NCBI RefSeq assembly: GCF_004348685.1
Contig: NZ_SMKO01000016.1
Location: 1-64,000, forward strand
Length of the DNA stretch: 64,000 nucleotides
Origin: Nonomuraea deserti
GTDB taxonomy: Bacteria; Actinomycetota; Actinomycetes; Streptosporangiales; Streptosporangiaceae
Direction of reading: 5' to 3'
Each line of letters begins with the position of its first letter. Position 1 is the first letter of the stretch. The notes under the pieces were generated by a model, which saw nothing but the letters and a program-made list of their open reading frames with translations, did not search any database and was not told the DNA's origin. Made by a program: the position numbers and the translations under genes. Positions 36,215 through 46,615 of the stretch are shown piece after piece.

Positions 36215-37408
36215 ATGGATGCCCGCCAGCGCTATGATCGCGCCACTGCGGCGCTCGAGCCTCCGTTCGCGATCCTCGACCTGGCGGCCATGCGGGCCAA
36301 CGCGGCGGACCTCGTCCGCCGGGCGGCGGGCAAGCCGATCCGGGTGGCGAGCAAGTCGATACGCAGCCGGCCGCTGCTCGAACGCATCCTGGCCATGGAC
36401 GGTTTCCAGGGCATCATGGCCTTCACGCTGCCCGAGGCGCTGTGGCTGGCCGGGCACGGGTGCGCCGACGTCCTCGTCGCCTACCCGACGGCCGACCGGC
36501 ACGCGCTCGCCGAACTGGCCGGGGACGCGGTCGCGGCCGGGCGCATCACCGTGACCGTCGACTCGCTCGCGCACCTCGACTTCATCGAGGCGGCCGTGGA
36601 CGGAGTGCGTCCCCGGGCCGAGCTCCGGATCTGCCTCGACATCGACGCGGGATACGTCGCCCTGGGCGGGAAATTCCGGGCGGGAGCTCTCCGCTCCCCG
36701 ATCCGCGGGCCCGAGGAGGCCGCCGACCTGGCCGCCGCCATCGCCAAACGCCCGGGGCTCCGCCTGACCGGGCTGCTGGCGTACGAGGCCCAGATCGCCG
36801 GAGTCGGTGACGACCCTCCGGGCAACGCCCTCCTCACCCGTGCCGTCAGAGTCATGCAGGCGTGCTCCGCCCGGGAGCTCATCCTCAGGCGCGGCCGCGT
36901 CGTGAACGCCGTCCGCAGGGTCGCCGACCTCGAGTTCGTCAACGGCGGCGGCACCGGCTCCGTCGAGCGCACCGTACGCGAGAAGGCCGTCACGGAGGTG
37001 ACGGCGGGATCCGGTCTCTTCCACCCGAGGTTGTTCGACTTCTACCGCGGCTTCACCGGCCATCCGGCCGCCCTCTTCGCCCTGCCGGTCGTACGCCGCC
37101 CGGCCCCGGACATCGCGACCGTGCTCGGGGGCGGCTATCCGGCCTCGGGAGCGGCCGGCAGGAGCCGCCTGCCGCAGCCGTACCTGCCGGCGGGGCTGCG
37201 CTTCTCCCCGGACGAAGGCGCGGGCGAGGTGCAGACGCCGCTGCTCGGCCAGGCCGCCGAGGACCTGCGGATCGGCGACCGGGTGTGGTTCAGGCACGCC
37301 AAGGCGGGCGAGATGTGCGAGCGGTTCGACACGCTCCATCTCGTCGACGGGGACACCCTGGCCGGATCGGTGCCGACGTACAGAGGCGAGGGCAGGACCT
37401 TCCTCTGA
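36215..37408 (+). CDS. Amino acid deaminase/aldolase-like PLP enzyme
   Basis: 397 residues. N-terminal alanine-racemase-like TIM barrel: the F-A-I-L-D-L strand and the PLP-lysine region K-P-I-R-V-A-S-K-S-I-R-S; D-I-D-A-G-Y and V-N-G-G-G-T-G-S follow. The C-terminal domain has R-F-D-T-L near the end. The group includes D-threonine aldolase and D-serine dehydratase relatives (DSD1-like), acting on D-amino or hydroxy-amino acids. The substrate is not predictable. Confidence 0.85.
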   Translation: MDARQRYDRATAALEPPFAILDLAAMRANAADLVRRAAGKPIRVASKSIRSRPLLERILAMDGFQGIMAFTLPEALWLAGHGCADVLVAYPTADRHALAELAGDAVAAGRITVTVDSLAHLDFIEAAVDGVRPRAELRICLDIDAGYVALGGKFRAGALRSPIRGPEEAADLAAAIAKRPGLRLTGLLAYEAQIAGVGDDPPGNALLTRAVRVMQACSARELILRRGRVVNAVRRVADLEFVNGGGTGSVERTVREKAVTEVTAGSGLFHPRLFDFYRGFTGHPAALFALPVVRRPAPDIATVLGGGYPASGAAGRSRLPQPYLPAGLRFSPDEGAGEVQTPLLGQAAEDLRIGDRVWFRHAKAGEMCERFDTLHLVDGDTLAGSVPTYRGEGRTFL

Positions 37409-37528
37409 CCTCCGGCGTCACGCGCACCGGGACCGCGGCAGGCATGCGGGACGTCGGGCGCGCGGGGCGTTCTCGGCCGGCGTGCGGAGTGTCGGGGCGC
37501 GGGGTGTCCTCGGCAGGCGTGCGGAGTG

Positions 37529-37864
37529 TCAGGCGCGCTGCCGGCGGCCTCGCCGCCAGAGCACGATGGCCGCCCCCACGACCAGCACCGCCCCGACCCC
37601 GATCAGAACGGGACCCAGGTCGGGCCGCTCCTCCTCCCACGCCCGCTCGGGATCGTCGTGGTGGGCGACCGAACGCGGCGCCACCCCGAGCGCGTCGCCC
37701 ACGGACGCCACGAAGTGCCCCGCCCTGCTCTTGACGTCGGTCACCGTGCGTTCGGCGACCCGCCTGGGGCTCACCCGGTCGGCGATGGCGTCGACCGTCT
37801 GCGCCAACTCGGCGCGCGTCCGCGCGATCCGCCGCTCCAGCTCGTCGGGATCGGTGTCAGCCAT
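37529..37864 (-). CDS. DUF3618 domain-containing membrane protein
   Basis: 111 residues. The N-terminal helix D-P-D-E-L-E-R-R-I-A-R-T-R-A-E-L with T-V-D-A-I-A-D-R-V-S-P is the DUF3618 signature; one transmembrane helix (about 85-103) and an R-R-G-R-R-Q-R tail follow. Related proteins accompany phage-holin-3-like and DUF4235 genes in envelope clusters; those are absent here. Direct repeats of GGCGTGCGGAGTGTC lie just beyond its stop. Confidence 0.85.
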   Translation of the reverse strand: MADTDPDELERRIARTRAELAQTVDAIADRVSPRRVAERTVTDVKSRAGHFVASVGDALGVAPRSVAHHDDPERAWEEERPDLGPVLIGVGAVLVVGAAIVLWRRGRRQRA

Positions 37865-38015
37865 GGCGTCTCCTCTCGACCGTACGCGTGGCCGAGCCCG
37901 CTTCGTGTGCCGTGCGGGCTCCGTCCGTAGTGGTCGTGATCAGTCTGTCAGGTCGGCAGGCCGTACGGCACGGTGGCCAGGCCGGTAGGTTTGCGGGAAG
38001 AACTCAGGAGGGCCC

Positions 38016-38489
38016 ATGACAGAGACCAAGCTCGCGCCCGGCGACGCCGCGCCCGAGTTCGTGCTACCCGCCGCCGACGGAACCACCGTCTCCCTCGGCG
38101 ACCACCGCGGCAAGCGGGTGATCCTCTATTTCTACCCCGCCGCGATGACGCCCGGCTGCACCAAGCAGGCCTGCGATTTCCGTGACAACCTCAGCCAGTT
38201 GATGGCCGAGGGTTTCGTGGTCCTCGGCGTGTCGAAGGACAAACCGGAAAAGCTAGCCAAGTTCGTCGAGCGTGACGCGCTCACCTTCCCGCTGCTCTCC
38301 GACCCCGACCTCGTCGTCCACAAGGCGTACGCCGCCTACGGCCCCAAGAAGTTGTACGGCAAGGAGATGGTGGGGGTCATCCGCTCGACGTTCGTCATCG
38401 ACGGCGACGGGAAGGTGGAGCAGGCGCTGTACAACGTGAAGGCGACGGGGCACGTGGCCTCGTTGAAGAAGAAGCTGGGCCTCACCTGA
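38016..38489 (+). CDS. bcp: Thioredoxin-dependent thiol peroxidase (Bcp/PrxQ)
   Basis: 157 residues. Peroxidatic Cys48 in T-P-G-C-T and resolving Cys53 five residues later, the atypical 2-Cys PrxQ arrangement. F-Y-P-A-A-M replaces the more usual F-Y-P-K-D. Reduces H2O2 and organic hydroperoxides with thioredoxin. CAGGAGGG precedes ATG 38016. Confidence 0.95.
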   Translation: MTETKLAPGDAAPEFVLPAADGTTVSLGDHRGKRVILYFYPAAMTPGCTKQACDFRDNLSQLMAEGFVVLGVSKDKPEKLAKFVERDALTFPLLSDPDLVVHKAYAAYGPKKLYGKEMVGVIRSTFVIDGDGKVEQALYNVKATGHVASLKKKLGLT

Positions 38490-38497
38490 GCCCGCCC

Positions 38498-38522
38498 GCG
38501 GGCCCGCGGAAAGGGCCCGCGC
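38498..38522 (+). terminator. Terminator after bcp
   Basis: Perfect 9-bp stem CGCGGGCCC / GGGCCCGCG with a 7-base loop, 9 bases after the bcp stop. Confidence 0.75.
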
Positions 38523-38620
38523 CCTTCCCCTGCCCTTCTCCGGCCGGCGTTCATCACGGATGCGCGTCGTCCTCACCCGGAGCGCTAAACTGTCTGAAGC
38601 CCGCTTTCGGCGGGGACTGC

Positions 38621-38703
38621 GCGGGCGTGGCGAAATGGCATACGCGGCAGGTTTAGGTCTTGTTGGTGGAGACACCGTGGGGGTTCGAATCCCCCCGCCC
38701 GCA
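38621..38703 (+). tRNA. tRNA-Leu (anticodon TAG)
   Basis: Acceptor GCGGGCG (38621-38627) pairs with CGCCCGC (38696-38702); discriminator A at 38703. The anticodon loop TTTAGGT has TAG at 38654-38656. A long variable arm with stem GGTG/CACC marks it as class II (Leu). The T-arm is GGGGG-TTCGAAT-CCCCC. CCA is not encoded. Confidence 0.96.
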
Positions 38704-38793
38704 CAAGCGAGCGCCCATCGGGCTCTTCCTACTACCTTGCTTTTCTTCTGATTTGGCCCGGCATTTCTCGACAATCGGCAATCCACGTGCCCT

Positions 38794-39044
38794 CTAGCCG
38801 TAGTGGTAGCGGGCCTGCAAGATGACGATCTCGTCGCTCTCGGCGAGATACACCAGGCGATGCTCATCCGTGATACGTCGCGACCATGCACCTGCCAGCG
38901 CGTACTTGAGCGGTTCAGGTTTGCCGATGCCCTCGTACGGGTCGCGCAAGGTGTCCTCGATGAGCCGGTTGATGCGCTTGAGCCGATCGGCTGTCTGCCA
39001 GTGGACGAGTCTTCCCATCCCTGGCTGGTGAGCGCCACCTTCAC
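38794..39044 (-). pseudogene. YoeB-type toxin, frameshifted
   Basis: GTG 39044 overlaps the antitoxin stop (GTGA) and begins [12 protein letters not shown], the usual YoeB start. At 39007-39008 two bases stand where a codon is expected, and the rest of the toxin continues in another frame: [12 protein letters not shown] ... G-I-G-K-P-E-P-L-K ... [12 protein letters not shown] ... R-Y-H-Y-G. Restoring one base gives an about 83-residue YoeB with its catalytic Glu, Arg and His all present. So either a one-base deletion inactivated the RNase, or the base is a sequencing error. Confidence 0.85.
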
Positions 39045-39301
39045 CGAGTTGCCTCGTCGTCCAGCAGTTCGTGCGGCTCGTGGCGACCTGTGACCGCCTC
39101 GTGATAAGACTCCATCGGTCGGCGTGCGTTGGCGGGGGAGCGGAGCAGATATGCCGTCTCCTGGAGTGCTTCGTATTCCTCCGCAGCCACAAGGTAGGCG
39201 TTGCCGCTCTTGGAGACGATTTCCACGGCGCTGCGGTCGTTGTTGACCTCTTCGATGAGCGGAAACAGGCGACGCCGCGCCTCGCTGGCGGTGATGGACA
39301 C
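39041..39301 (-). CDS. Phd/YefM family antitoxin
   Basis: 86 residues from GTG 39301, set by GGAGGAGAT upstream. The N-terminal Phd/YefM fold shows [18 protein letters not shown] and the [10 protein letters not shown] segment; the tail is acidic and would bind the toxin. Upstream TTGTAC and GGTACC may belong to its operator. It appears intact although the toxin gene is broken. Confidence 0.92.
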   Translation of the reverse strand: MSITASEARRRLFPLIEEVNNDRSAVEIVSKSGNAYLVAAEEYEALQETAYLLRSPANARRPMESYHEAVTGRHEPHELLDDEATR

Positions 39302-39349
39302 ATCTCCTCCTGTCGAGTCGTACAACATTCTGGTACCACCCGATGGACG

Positions 39350-40726
39350 TCAGCACTCGATGACGTTGACGGCCAGGCCGCCTCGTGAGGTCTCCTTGTA
39401 TTTGTCCAGCATGTCGCGGCCGGTGTCGCGCATCGTCTTGATCGCCTTGTCCAGGGCCACGAAGTGGCGGCCGTCGCCGCGCAGGGCGATCCTGGCCGCC
39501 GTGATGGCCTTGTTCGAGGCGACCGCGTTCCGCTCGATGCACGGGATCTGCACCAGCCCGCCGATCGGGTCGCAGGTCAGCCCCAGGTTGTGCTCGATGC
39601 CGATCTCGGCGGCGTTCTCGACCTGCTCCGGGGTGCCCCCGAGGGCCTCCGTGAGGCCCGCCGAGGCCATGGAGCAGGCGGAGCCGACCTCACCCTGGCA
39701 GCCCACCTCGGCGCCCGAGATCGAGGCGTTCTCCTTGAACAGCACGCCGATCGCGCCGGCCGTGAGCAGGAAGCGGACCACGCCGTCCTCGTCCGCGTGG
39801 GGGACGAAGCGGGTGTAGTACGTCAGGACCGCCGGGATGATGCCGGCGGCCCCGTTGGTGGGGGCGGTGACGATGCGGCCGCCGGCGGCGTTCTCCTCGT
39901 TGACCGCCAGCGCGAACAACGTCACCCAGTCCATGGCCTGCAGCGGGTCCTTCTCGGCCGGCTCGGACTGCAGGCGGCGATGCAGCTGGTTGGCGCGGCG
40001 CTTGACCTTGAGGCCGCCGGGCAGGACGCCCTCCTTGGAGATGCCCCGGCGCACGCACTCCGACATGACCTGCCAGAGACGCAGCAGGCCAGCGCGGACC
40101 TCCTCCTCGGTGCGCCCGAACGCCTTCTCGTTCTCCAGCATGAGCGCGGACATCGACAGGCCGGTGTTCGTGCAGTGCTTGAGCAGCTCTTCCCCGGTGG
40201 TGAAGGGGTAGGGCAGGACGGTGTCGTCCGGCTTGATGCGATCGGCGCCGGTGGCCTTCTCGTCCACGACGAAGCCGCCGCCGACCGAGAAGTAGATCTT
40301 CTCCCTGAGCCGCTCGCCCGCCGCGTCGTAGGCGGTGAAGCGCATGCCGTTCGGGTGCTCGGGCAGCGAGATCTTGCGTTCGAAGACGAGGTCCCGGCCG
40401 ACGACGAAGGGGATCTCGTGCGTGCCGTACAGCCGGACGCTGCCCGACTCGCGCATCGCGGCCAGACGCCCTTCGATGCCGTCGACGTCGACCAGTTCGG
40501 GCTTCTCGCCGGACAGGCCCAGCAGGACCGCCTTGTCGCTGCCGTGGCCCTTTCCGGTCAGGCCGAGCGAGCCGTACAGGATCGCCTCGACCCGGGCCAC
40601 GCGCGGCAGCAGGCCGTCCTCGTGCAGGCCGCGGGCGAACTTGTGGGCAGCGGCCATCGGGCCTCCCGTGTGGGAGCTCGACGGGCCGATGCCGATCTTG
40701 AAGAGATCGAAGACGCTGATCGCCAT
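39350..40726 (-). CDS. sdaA: L-serine ammonia-lyase (iron-sulfur)
   Basis: 458 residues, single-chain type. The beta domain starts [18 protein letters not shown]. Cysteines for the 4Fe-4S cluster lie in [11 protein letters not shown] and [12 protein letters not shown]. Deaminates serine to pyruvate. It is about 70 bases downstream of gcvH on the same strand, so probably in the glycine riboswitch transcript. Start ATG 40726; an upstream ATG at 40744 would add six residues. Confidence 0.94.
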   Translation of the reverse strand: MAISVFDLFKIGIGPSSSHTGGPMAAAHKFARGLHEDGLLPRVARVEAILYGSLGLTGKGHGSDKAVLLGLSGEKPELVDVDGIEGRLAAMRESGSVRLYGTHEIPFVVGRDLVFERKISLPEHPNGMRFTAYDAAGERLREKIYFSVGGGFVVDEKATGADRIKPDDTVLPYPFTTGEELLKHCTNTGLSMSALMLENEKAFGRTEEEVRAGLLRLWQVMSECVRRGISKEGVLPGGLKVKRRANQLHRRLQSEPAEKDPLQAMDWVTLFALAVNEENAAGGRIVTAPTNGAAGIIPAVLTYYTRFVPHADEDGVVRFLLTAGAIGVLFKENASISGAEVGCQGEVGSACSMASAGLTEALGGTPEQVENAAEIGIEHNLGLTCDPIGGLVQIPCIERNAVASNKAITAARIALRGDGRHFVALDKAIKTMRDTGRDMLDKYKETSRGGLAVNVIEC

Positions 40727-40798
40727 TGATGATGCGCCCTTCATGAGTGCCGGGGCCCGGAGGCGGGCCCCGGCGTCAGCCGATGAGGCCTGGCGGGG

Positions 40799-41184
40799 TC
40801 AGGACTCGCCCGAGGTGAGCGCGGCGTACTCCTCGGCGGAGAGCAGGTCCTCCGGGTCGCCCTCCATGCGCACCCGGAACATCCAGCCGTCGCCGTACGG
40901 GTCGCTGTTGGCCAGGCTCGGGTCGTCCACGATGGCCTGGTTGATGTCGACGATCTCCCCGCCGACGGGCGTGTAGATCTCGCTGACCGACTTGGTCGAC
41001 TCGACCTCACCGACGGAATCGCCCGGCTCGGCGATCGAACCGACCTCGGGGAGCTGCACGAAGACGACGTCACCAAGGGCGTCGGCGGCGTAGGCCGTGA
41101 TGCCGACGGTCACGGTGAGGCCGTCCTCGACCCCGGAAACCCACTCGTGTTCCTTGGTGTAGCTCAGGTCTTCAGGGATGTTGC

Positions 41185-41188
<4 letters not shown>
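40799..41188 (-). CDS. gcvH: Glycine cleavage system H protein
   Basis: 129 residues. Lipoylated Lys66 in E-S-T-K-S-V-S-E-I-Y; T-K-E-H-E-W-V near the N-terminus. Carries the aminomethyl group between GcvP, GcvT and Lpd. GTG start overlaps the gcvT stop (GTGA). GcvP is not in the window. Confidence 0.96.
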
Positions 41189-42270
<1,082 letters not shown>

Positions 42271-42307
42271 TTATCGCACCTCAGGACAGGATTGGATGCC
42301 AGCATCC

Positions 42308-42592
42308 TCCCCCTCTGTCATCGATGCCTGAGAGCTTCGCCCGAGTTTTGCCGGACTTTCACCTTCGGCGAGGCCCTTCAGGCCTGCTTTCCAGAGGTCA
42401 CCTCCTCATAAGAATCTGCCACGTGGACGCCGCTGCGGTCGCGCCGGGCACGACCGTCGGGCGGCAGCTCGCTTGGGTCAGGTTTCCTATCAGGTAGCCG
42501 TGCGGTCCTTTGCCTTGAGAGGTTCGCGGGGAGGGCTTGCTCCTTCAGGGACCCTGACCGGCTGTCAGGGTGCTCTCCCGCACGGTTTCGGC
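42308..42592 (-). promoter_or_regulatory. Tandem glycine riboswitch (two aptamers)
   Basis: Read on the minus strand, aptamer 1 (about 42592-42490) shows GGGAGAG, CTGAAGGAGCAA and CTCTCAAGGCAAAGGAC. Aptamer 2 (about 42415-42308) shows GCCGAAGGTGAAA and GCTCTCAGGCATCGATGACAG. These are the conserved glycine aptamer segments. In actinobacteria and Bacillus this element turns gcv operons on when glycine is high. The region 42593-42685 to the right probably holds the promoter; nothing else is seen in the leader. Confidence 0.9.
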
Positions 42593-42685
42593 GGTGATGT
42601 CCAGCAAGCCTAGTGCTGATTTGGGGGTCTTGTCGCGTTCTGCTCCGCGGCGAACCGTCGCCGGGGCGGCAACGTGGATAGGGAT

Positions 42686-43516
42686 GTGAACCCGCGAACG
42701 GCGGCCGCCGGCCTCGCCGCAACCCTGGCCCTCGTGTCCTGCGGCGCCCAGCAGGCCGCCTCCCCCGCTCGCTACGAGGCCAGCGTGACGGTGCTCGAAG
42801 GGGGCGGGCACGGGCCGCAGCTCTGCATGGCGGTGGCGGAGTCGCTGCCTCCCCAGTGCGGCGGCCCCGACGTCGTCGGCTGGGACTGGAACCAGGTGAA
42901 ACACGAGTCGCTGCACGGCGTGAAATGGGGCTCGTACCGGGTGGTCGGCACCTGGGACGGCGCGAGGCTGACCCTGACCGAGCCGCCCGGCGAGCCCGGG
43001 CCGCCGAAAGCGGATCCCCCGGGGGACCGGTTCGCCGGCGCGTGTCCCGAGCCCGAGGGCGGCTGGCGGCCCGTCGATCCCGCGAAGACGACGGAACGGA
43101 CCATGCACGCGGCGATCGAGCGGGCCGGGACGGCCGAGGCGTTCGCGGGCGCCTGGATCGACCGCCTGGGCCCTGAGCCGGACCCGGTCAGGGAACAGGT
43201 CCTCGACGCGCGGCGGTACGTGGTCAACCTGAAGTCCACCGGCGACCTGTCGGGGCGCGAGGCGTGGATCCGCGAGGTATGGGGCGGAGCGCTGTGCGTG
43301 AGCGGCGCGCGGCACAGCGAGGCGGAGCTCCGGGCGATCCAGCAGGAGGCCGCGGAGGAGGCCGGAACCGGGCTGGTCTCGGCGTCGACCGACGTGATGC
43401 GGAACAGGGTGGAGGTGGCGGTCTGGCTGGCTTCCGAGGGACTGCGCCACCGGCTCGCTGAGAAGTACGGCGAGGACGTCGTCGTCATCGAGGACGTGCT
43501 CGAGCCGGTCGGGTGA
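42686..43516 (+). CDS. Putative lipoprotein, unknown family
   Basis: 276 residues from GTG 42686 (GGATAGGGAT upstream). A signal sequence ends in the lipobox L-V-S-C, so Cys lipidation near residue 19 is expected. The exported part contains further cysteines (Q-L-C-M, P-Q-C-G, G-A-C-P, A-L-C-V) that may form disulfides, and a W-D-W-N motif. No domain recognised. Convergent with the amidotransferase gene (6 bases apart). Confidence 0.78.
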   Translation: MNPRTAAAGLAATLALVSCGAQQAASPARYEASVTVLEGGGHGPQLCMAVAESLPPQCGGPDVVGWDWNQVKHESLHGVKWGSYRVVGTWDGARLTLTEPPGEPGPPKADPPGDRFAGACPEPEGGWRPVDPAKTTERTMHAAIERAGTAEAFAGAWIDRLGPEPDPVREQVLDARRYVVNLKSTGDLSGREAWIREVWGGALCVSGARHSEAELRAIQQEAAEEAGTGLVSASTDVMRNRVEVAVWLASEGLRHRLAEKYGEDVVVIEDVLEPVG

Positions 43517-43522
43517 CGCCCG

Positions 43523-44215
43523 TCAGCAGGCGGCCACCAGGGCCTCGAAGAGGGCGTGGTCCTCGGCGGCCTCCGGGTGCCACTGCACCGCCACGGTGAA
43601 CGGCCCCGAGTCGAGCTCGACCCCTTCGATGGTGCCGTCGTCGGCGCTCGCGGTGACGGTGAGGCCGGGGGCGAGGCGGTCGACGGCCTGGTGGTGGTAG
43701 TGGGGCACGGTCAAGGGGTCCGTCCCGAGCGCCTTGGCCAGGCGGGTGCCGGGGACGGGGGTGACGGGCAGGTGGCCGAAGCGCCCAGGGGCGGGGGAGT
43801 GCTCCGTGTGGCCGACCACGTCGGGCAGGTGCTGGTGGAGGCCGCCGCCGAGGGCGACGTTGAGCACCTGGAGACCCCGGCAGATGCCGAGGAAGGGCAG
43901 CTCCGCGTCGAGGGCCTCGGCCAGCACGGCAAACTCCGCCTGGTCCCGAAATTTCCGGATATAGCCGGTACGCTCCTGCGGCTCCTCCCCGTACCTCCCC
44001 GGGTCGATGTCGCCGCCCCCGGCCAGAACGAGCCCGTCCAGGCGGCTCACCACCTGCGCGGCGTCACCGGCCGGCGGGAGCACCACGGGCTGGCCGCCGG
44101 CGCGTACGATCCGCTCGACGTACATGTACGGCAGGAGCGCGACGGTCATGTCGTCCCACACCGTGAAGTTCGCCGGCTCGACGTAGCACGTGATGCCGAT
44201 GACAGGACGCTGCAC
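43523..44215 (-). CDS. Class I glutamine amidotransferase / gamma-glutamyl-GABA hydrolase-like (PuuD)
   Basis: 230 residues from GTG 44215, which gives the family start Q-R-P-V-I-G-I-T-C-Y. The nucleophile Cys112 lies in G-I-C-R-G-L-Q-V-L-N-V; His213 and Glu215 in Q-W-H-P-E complete the triad. The L-A-G-G-G-D-I-D-P-x-x-Y motif is typical of peptidase C26 PuuD enzymes. Likely hydrolyses gamma-glutamylated intermediates made by the GlnA-like enzyme of the cluster. Confidence 0.88.
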   Translation of the reverse strand: MQRPVIGITCYVEPANFTVWDDMTVALLPYMYVERIVRAGGQPVVLPPAGDAAQVVSRLDGLVLAGGGDIDPGRYGEEPQERTGYIRKFRDQAEFAVLAEALDAELPFLGICRGLQVLNVALGGGLHQHLPDVVGHTEHSPAPGRFGHLPVTPVPGTRLAKALGTDPLTVPHYHHQAVDRLAPGLTVTASADDGTIEGVELDSGPFTVAVQWHPEAAEDHALFEALVAAC

Positions 44216-44485
44216 GAGGCCCCCCAGAGCCGGATCCGATGCCGTGTGGTCAAGCATCAGGCGATGGCAAGCCGCCCGATACAGCAGCGGAACTCCTGCC
44301 GGAACCGTGTAGATCACGAGCGCTGTTCGGCGGGAGCGCCGTTGGGCGTTCAGTCTGTCATTCTCCTGCGGTCGTGGTCACCGCGGGGGCGCCCGCGCCG
44401 GGTCATCCCGTGGACCCACATGGTGGGCGGGCCCGCGCTGACCGGCCCGGCGGGCCTAACACGCGCCGACAGTGATCCTGGGCGG

Positions 44486-45250
44486 CTAGAGCGGCGTGAC
44501 GTAGGCGCCGGAGATGCCGCCGTCCACCAGGAACTCGCTCCCCGTGACGAACGACGCGTCGTCGCTGGCCAGGAAGGCCACCGCCGCCGCGATCTCCGAG
44601 GCCTCGGCGAAGCGCCCCACGGGGACGTGCACCAGCCGCCGCGCCGCCCGCTCCGGATCCTTGGCGAACAACTCCTGCAGCAGCGGCGTGTTCACCGGGC
44701 CGGGGCACAGGGCGTTCACCCGGATGCCCTCCCTGGCGAACTGCACGCCCAGCTCGCGCGACATCGCCAGCACCCCGCCCTTGGACGCCGTGTAGGAGAT
44801 CTGCGAGGTCGCCGACCCCATGACGGCCACGAACGACGCGGTGTTGATGATCGAGCCCTTGCCCTGGCGCCGCATGTACGGGATGGCGTACTTGCAGCAC
44901 AGGTAGACGCTGGTCAGGTTCACGTCCTGGACGCGGCGCCAGGCGTCGATGCCGGTCTCCAGGATGGAGTCGTCTTCGGGCGGCGAGATGCCGGCGTTGT
45001 TGAAGGCGATGTCGACGCTGCCGTAGGTGTCGAACGCCGTGCTGAACAGCTCGGCGACGTCGTGCTCGCTGGTCACGTCGGCCTTGACGAAGAGGCCGCC
45101 GACCTCGTTCGCCGCCTTGACGCCCGCCTCCTCGTCGATGTCCGCGCAGACCACCTTGGCGCCCTCGTCGGCGAACCTGCGCGCGGTGGCCAGCCCGATG
45201 CCGCCACCCGCGCCGGTGATCACCGCCACCCGATCCTGCAATCTCTTCAC
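44486..45250 (-). CDS. SDR family oxidoreductase
   Basis: 254 residues from GTG 45250 (GAGG upstream). Classical SDR: T-G-A-G-G-G-I-G nucleotide-binding motif, N-N-A-G-I, a catalytic Ser (N-T-A-S-F) and Y-T-A-S-K. D-I-D after the second strand suggests NAD(H). It lies 8 bases after the ALDH gene on the same strand, so it may act on an alcohol/aldehyde in the same pathway. Confidence 0.9.
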   Translation of the reverse strand: MKRLQDRVAVITGAGGGIGLATARRFADEGAKVVCADIDEEAGVKAANEVGGLFVKADVTSEHDVAELFSTAFDTYGSVDIAFNNAGISPPEDDSILETGIDAWRRVQDVNLTSVYLCCKYAIPYMRRQGKGSIINTASFVAVMGSATSQISYTASKGGVLAMSRELGVQFAREGIRVNALCPGPVNTPLLQELFAKDPERAARRLVHVPVGRFAEASEIAAAVAFLASDDASFVTGSEFLVDGGISGAYVTPL

Positions 45251-45258
45251 GTGCTGCC

Positions 45259-46605
45259 TCACTCCCAGGAGATGAAGACGTTCTTGGTCTCGGTGAACGC
45301 CGCCAGGGCGTCGGGGCCGAGCTCCCGGCCGAGCCCTGACTGCTTGAAGCCGCCGAACGGGGTCCAGTAGCGGACCGACGCGTTGGAGTTCACCGACAGC
45401 GCGCCCGCCTCGACCGCTCTGGACACGCGGAGCGCGCGCCCGACGTCGCGGGTCCAGATGGAGCCGCTCAGCCCGTAGGGGGTGTCGTTGGCGATGCGTA
45501 CGGCGTCCGCCTCGTCGTCGAAGCGTGTCACCGACACGACCGGGCCGAAGATCTCCTCGGTGAACGTACGGTCGGTGACGTCCGGGGTGAGCACGGTCGG
45601 CGGGAACCAGTAGCCCTTGCCGCCGGGGCACGACCCCTGGAGGTAGGGGGCGGCCTCCTGGACGAAGCCGCGCACGCGGTCGAGGTGCTCGGCGCTGATC
45701 AGCGGCCCCATCTCGGTGCTCTCGTCGAGGGGGTCGCCGACGACGACGCCGCGTACGGCCTCGGCGAGGCGTTCCATGAACGCGTCGTACACGCCTGCCT
45801 GGACGAGCAGCCGGGACCTGGCGCAGCAGTCCTGACCCGCGTTGTCGAAGACCGCGTACGGGGCGGCTTGTGCCGCTCGGTCGAGATCGGCATCCGCAAA
45901 GATGATATTTGCGGACTTGCCGCCTAGCTCCAGGGTGACCCGCTTGACCTGGGCCGCCGCCTTGGCCGCGATCTCCTTGCCCACCTCGGTCGAGCCGGTG
46001 AACACGATCTTGGCCACGTCAGGGTGCTCCACCAGCCGGGCGCCCGCGACCTCCCCCACCCCGGGCAGCACCTGGAGCACCCCCTCGGGCAGGCCCGCCG
46101 CCAAGGCCAGCTCGGCCAGCCTCAGCGCGGTCAGCGGAGTCCACTCGGCCGGTTTGACGATCACCGTGTTGCCGGCCGCCAGCGCCGGGGCCACCCCCCA
46201 CGACATGATCAGCATCGGGAAGTTCCACGGCACGATGACGCCCACCACGCCCAGCGGTTCCTGGAAGGTGACGTCCACGCCGCCGGGCACCGGGATCTGC
46301 TTGCCGTGGTCGCGCTCGGGCGCCCCGGCGTAGAAGTGCAGCACGTCGCGTACGGAGCCGGCCTCCCAGCGGGCGTTGCCGATCGGGTGCCCGGCGTTGG
46401 CCAGTTCCAGCAGCGCCAGCTCCTCGCCGTGCTCGCCCACCAGGTCCGCGAACCTCCTCAGCAGCCGCGCCCGGTCGCCGGGCGACACCTGCCGCCAGGC
46501 GGCGTACGCCTTCCTGGCACGCTCCACCGCCCGGTCGACCTCGGCCGCGTCGGCCGCCTCGACGTCGGCGACGACGTCCTCCGTCGCCGGATTGACGATC
46601 TTCAT
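45259..46605 (-). CDS. Aldehyde dehydrogenase (possible gamma-glutamyl-aminoaldehyde dehydrogenase)
   Basis: 448 residues. W-N-F-P (cofactor), G-S-T-E-V-G-K, catalytic Glu in L-E-L-G-G-K-S-A-N and catalytic Cys in G-Q-D-C-C. Somewhat shorter than the usual about 480-500 residues because of a compact N-terminus. Ten bases after the GlnA-like gene; in a Puu-type pathway it would oxidise the gamma-glutamylated aldehyde (inference from context). Confidence 0.9.
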   Translation of the reverse strand: MKIVNPATEDVVADVEAADAAEVDRAVERARKAYAAWRQVSPGDRARLLRRFADLVGEHGEELALLELANAGHPIGNARWEAGSVRDVLHFYAGAPERDHGKQIPVPGGVDVTFQEPLGVVGVIVPWNFPMLIMSWGVAPALAAGNTVIVKPAEWTPLTALRLAELALAAGLPEGVLQVLPGVGEVAGARLVEHPDVAKIVFTGSTEVGKEIAAKAAAQVKRVTLELGGKSANIIFADADLDRAAQAAPYAVFDNAGQDCCARSRLLVQAGVYDAFMERLAEAVRGVVVGDPLDESTEMGPLISAEHLDRVRGFVQEAAPYLQGSCPGGKGYWFPPTVLTPDVTDRTFTEEIFGPVVSVTRFDDEADAVRIANDTPYGLSGSIWTRDVGRALRVSRAVEAGALSVNSNASVRYWTPFGGFKQSGLGRELGPDALAAFTETKNVFISWE

Positions 46606-46615
46606 CGGTCACCCG

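Noticed and set aside
38253..39542. 429-codon minus-strand frame covering bcp, the tRNA and the YefM/YoeB region
   Set aside because: It runs through a tRNA and antisense of bcp; only its short [12 protein letters not shown] segment is meaningful, as the 5' part of the broken yoeB.
44486..45631. Longer version of the SDR gene beginning inside the ALDH gene
   Set aside because: The extra 127 residues are an out-of-frame reading of ALDH codons; GTG 45250 with GAGG is the proper start.
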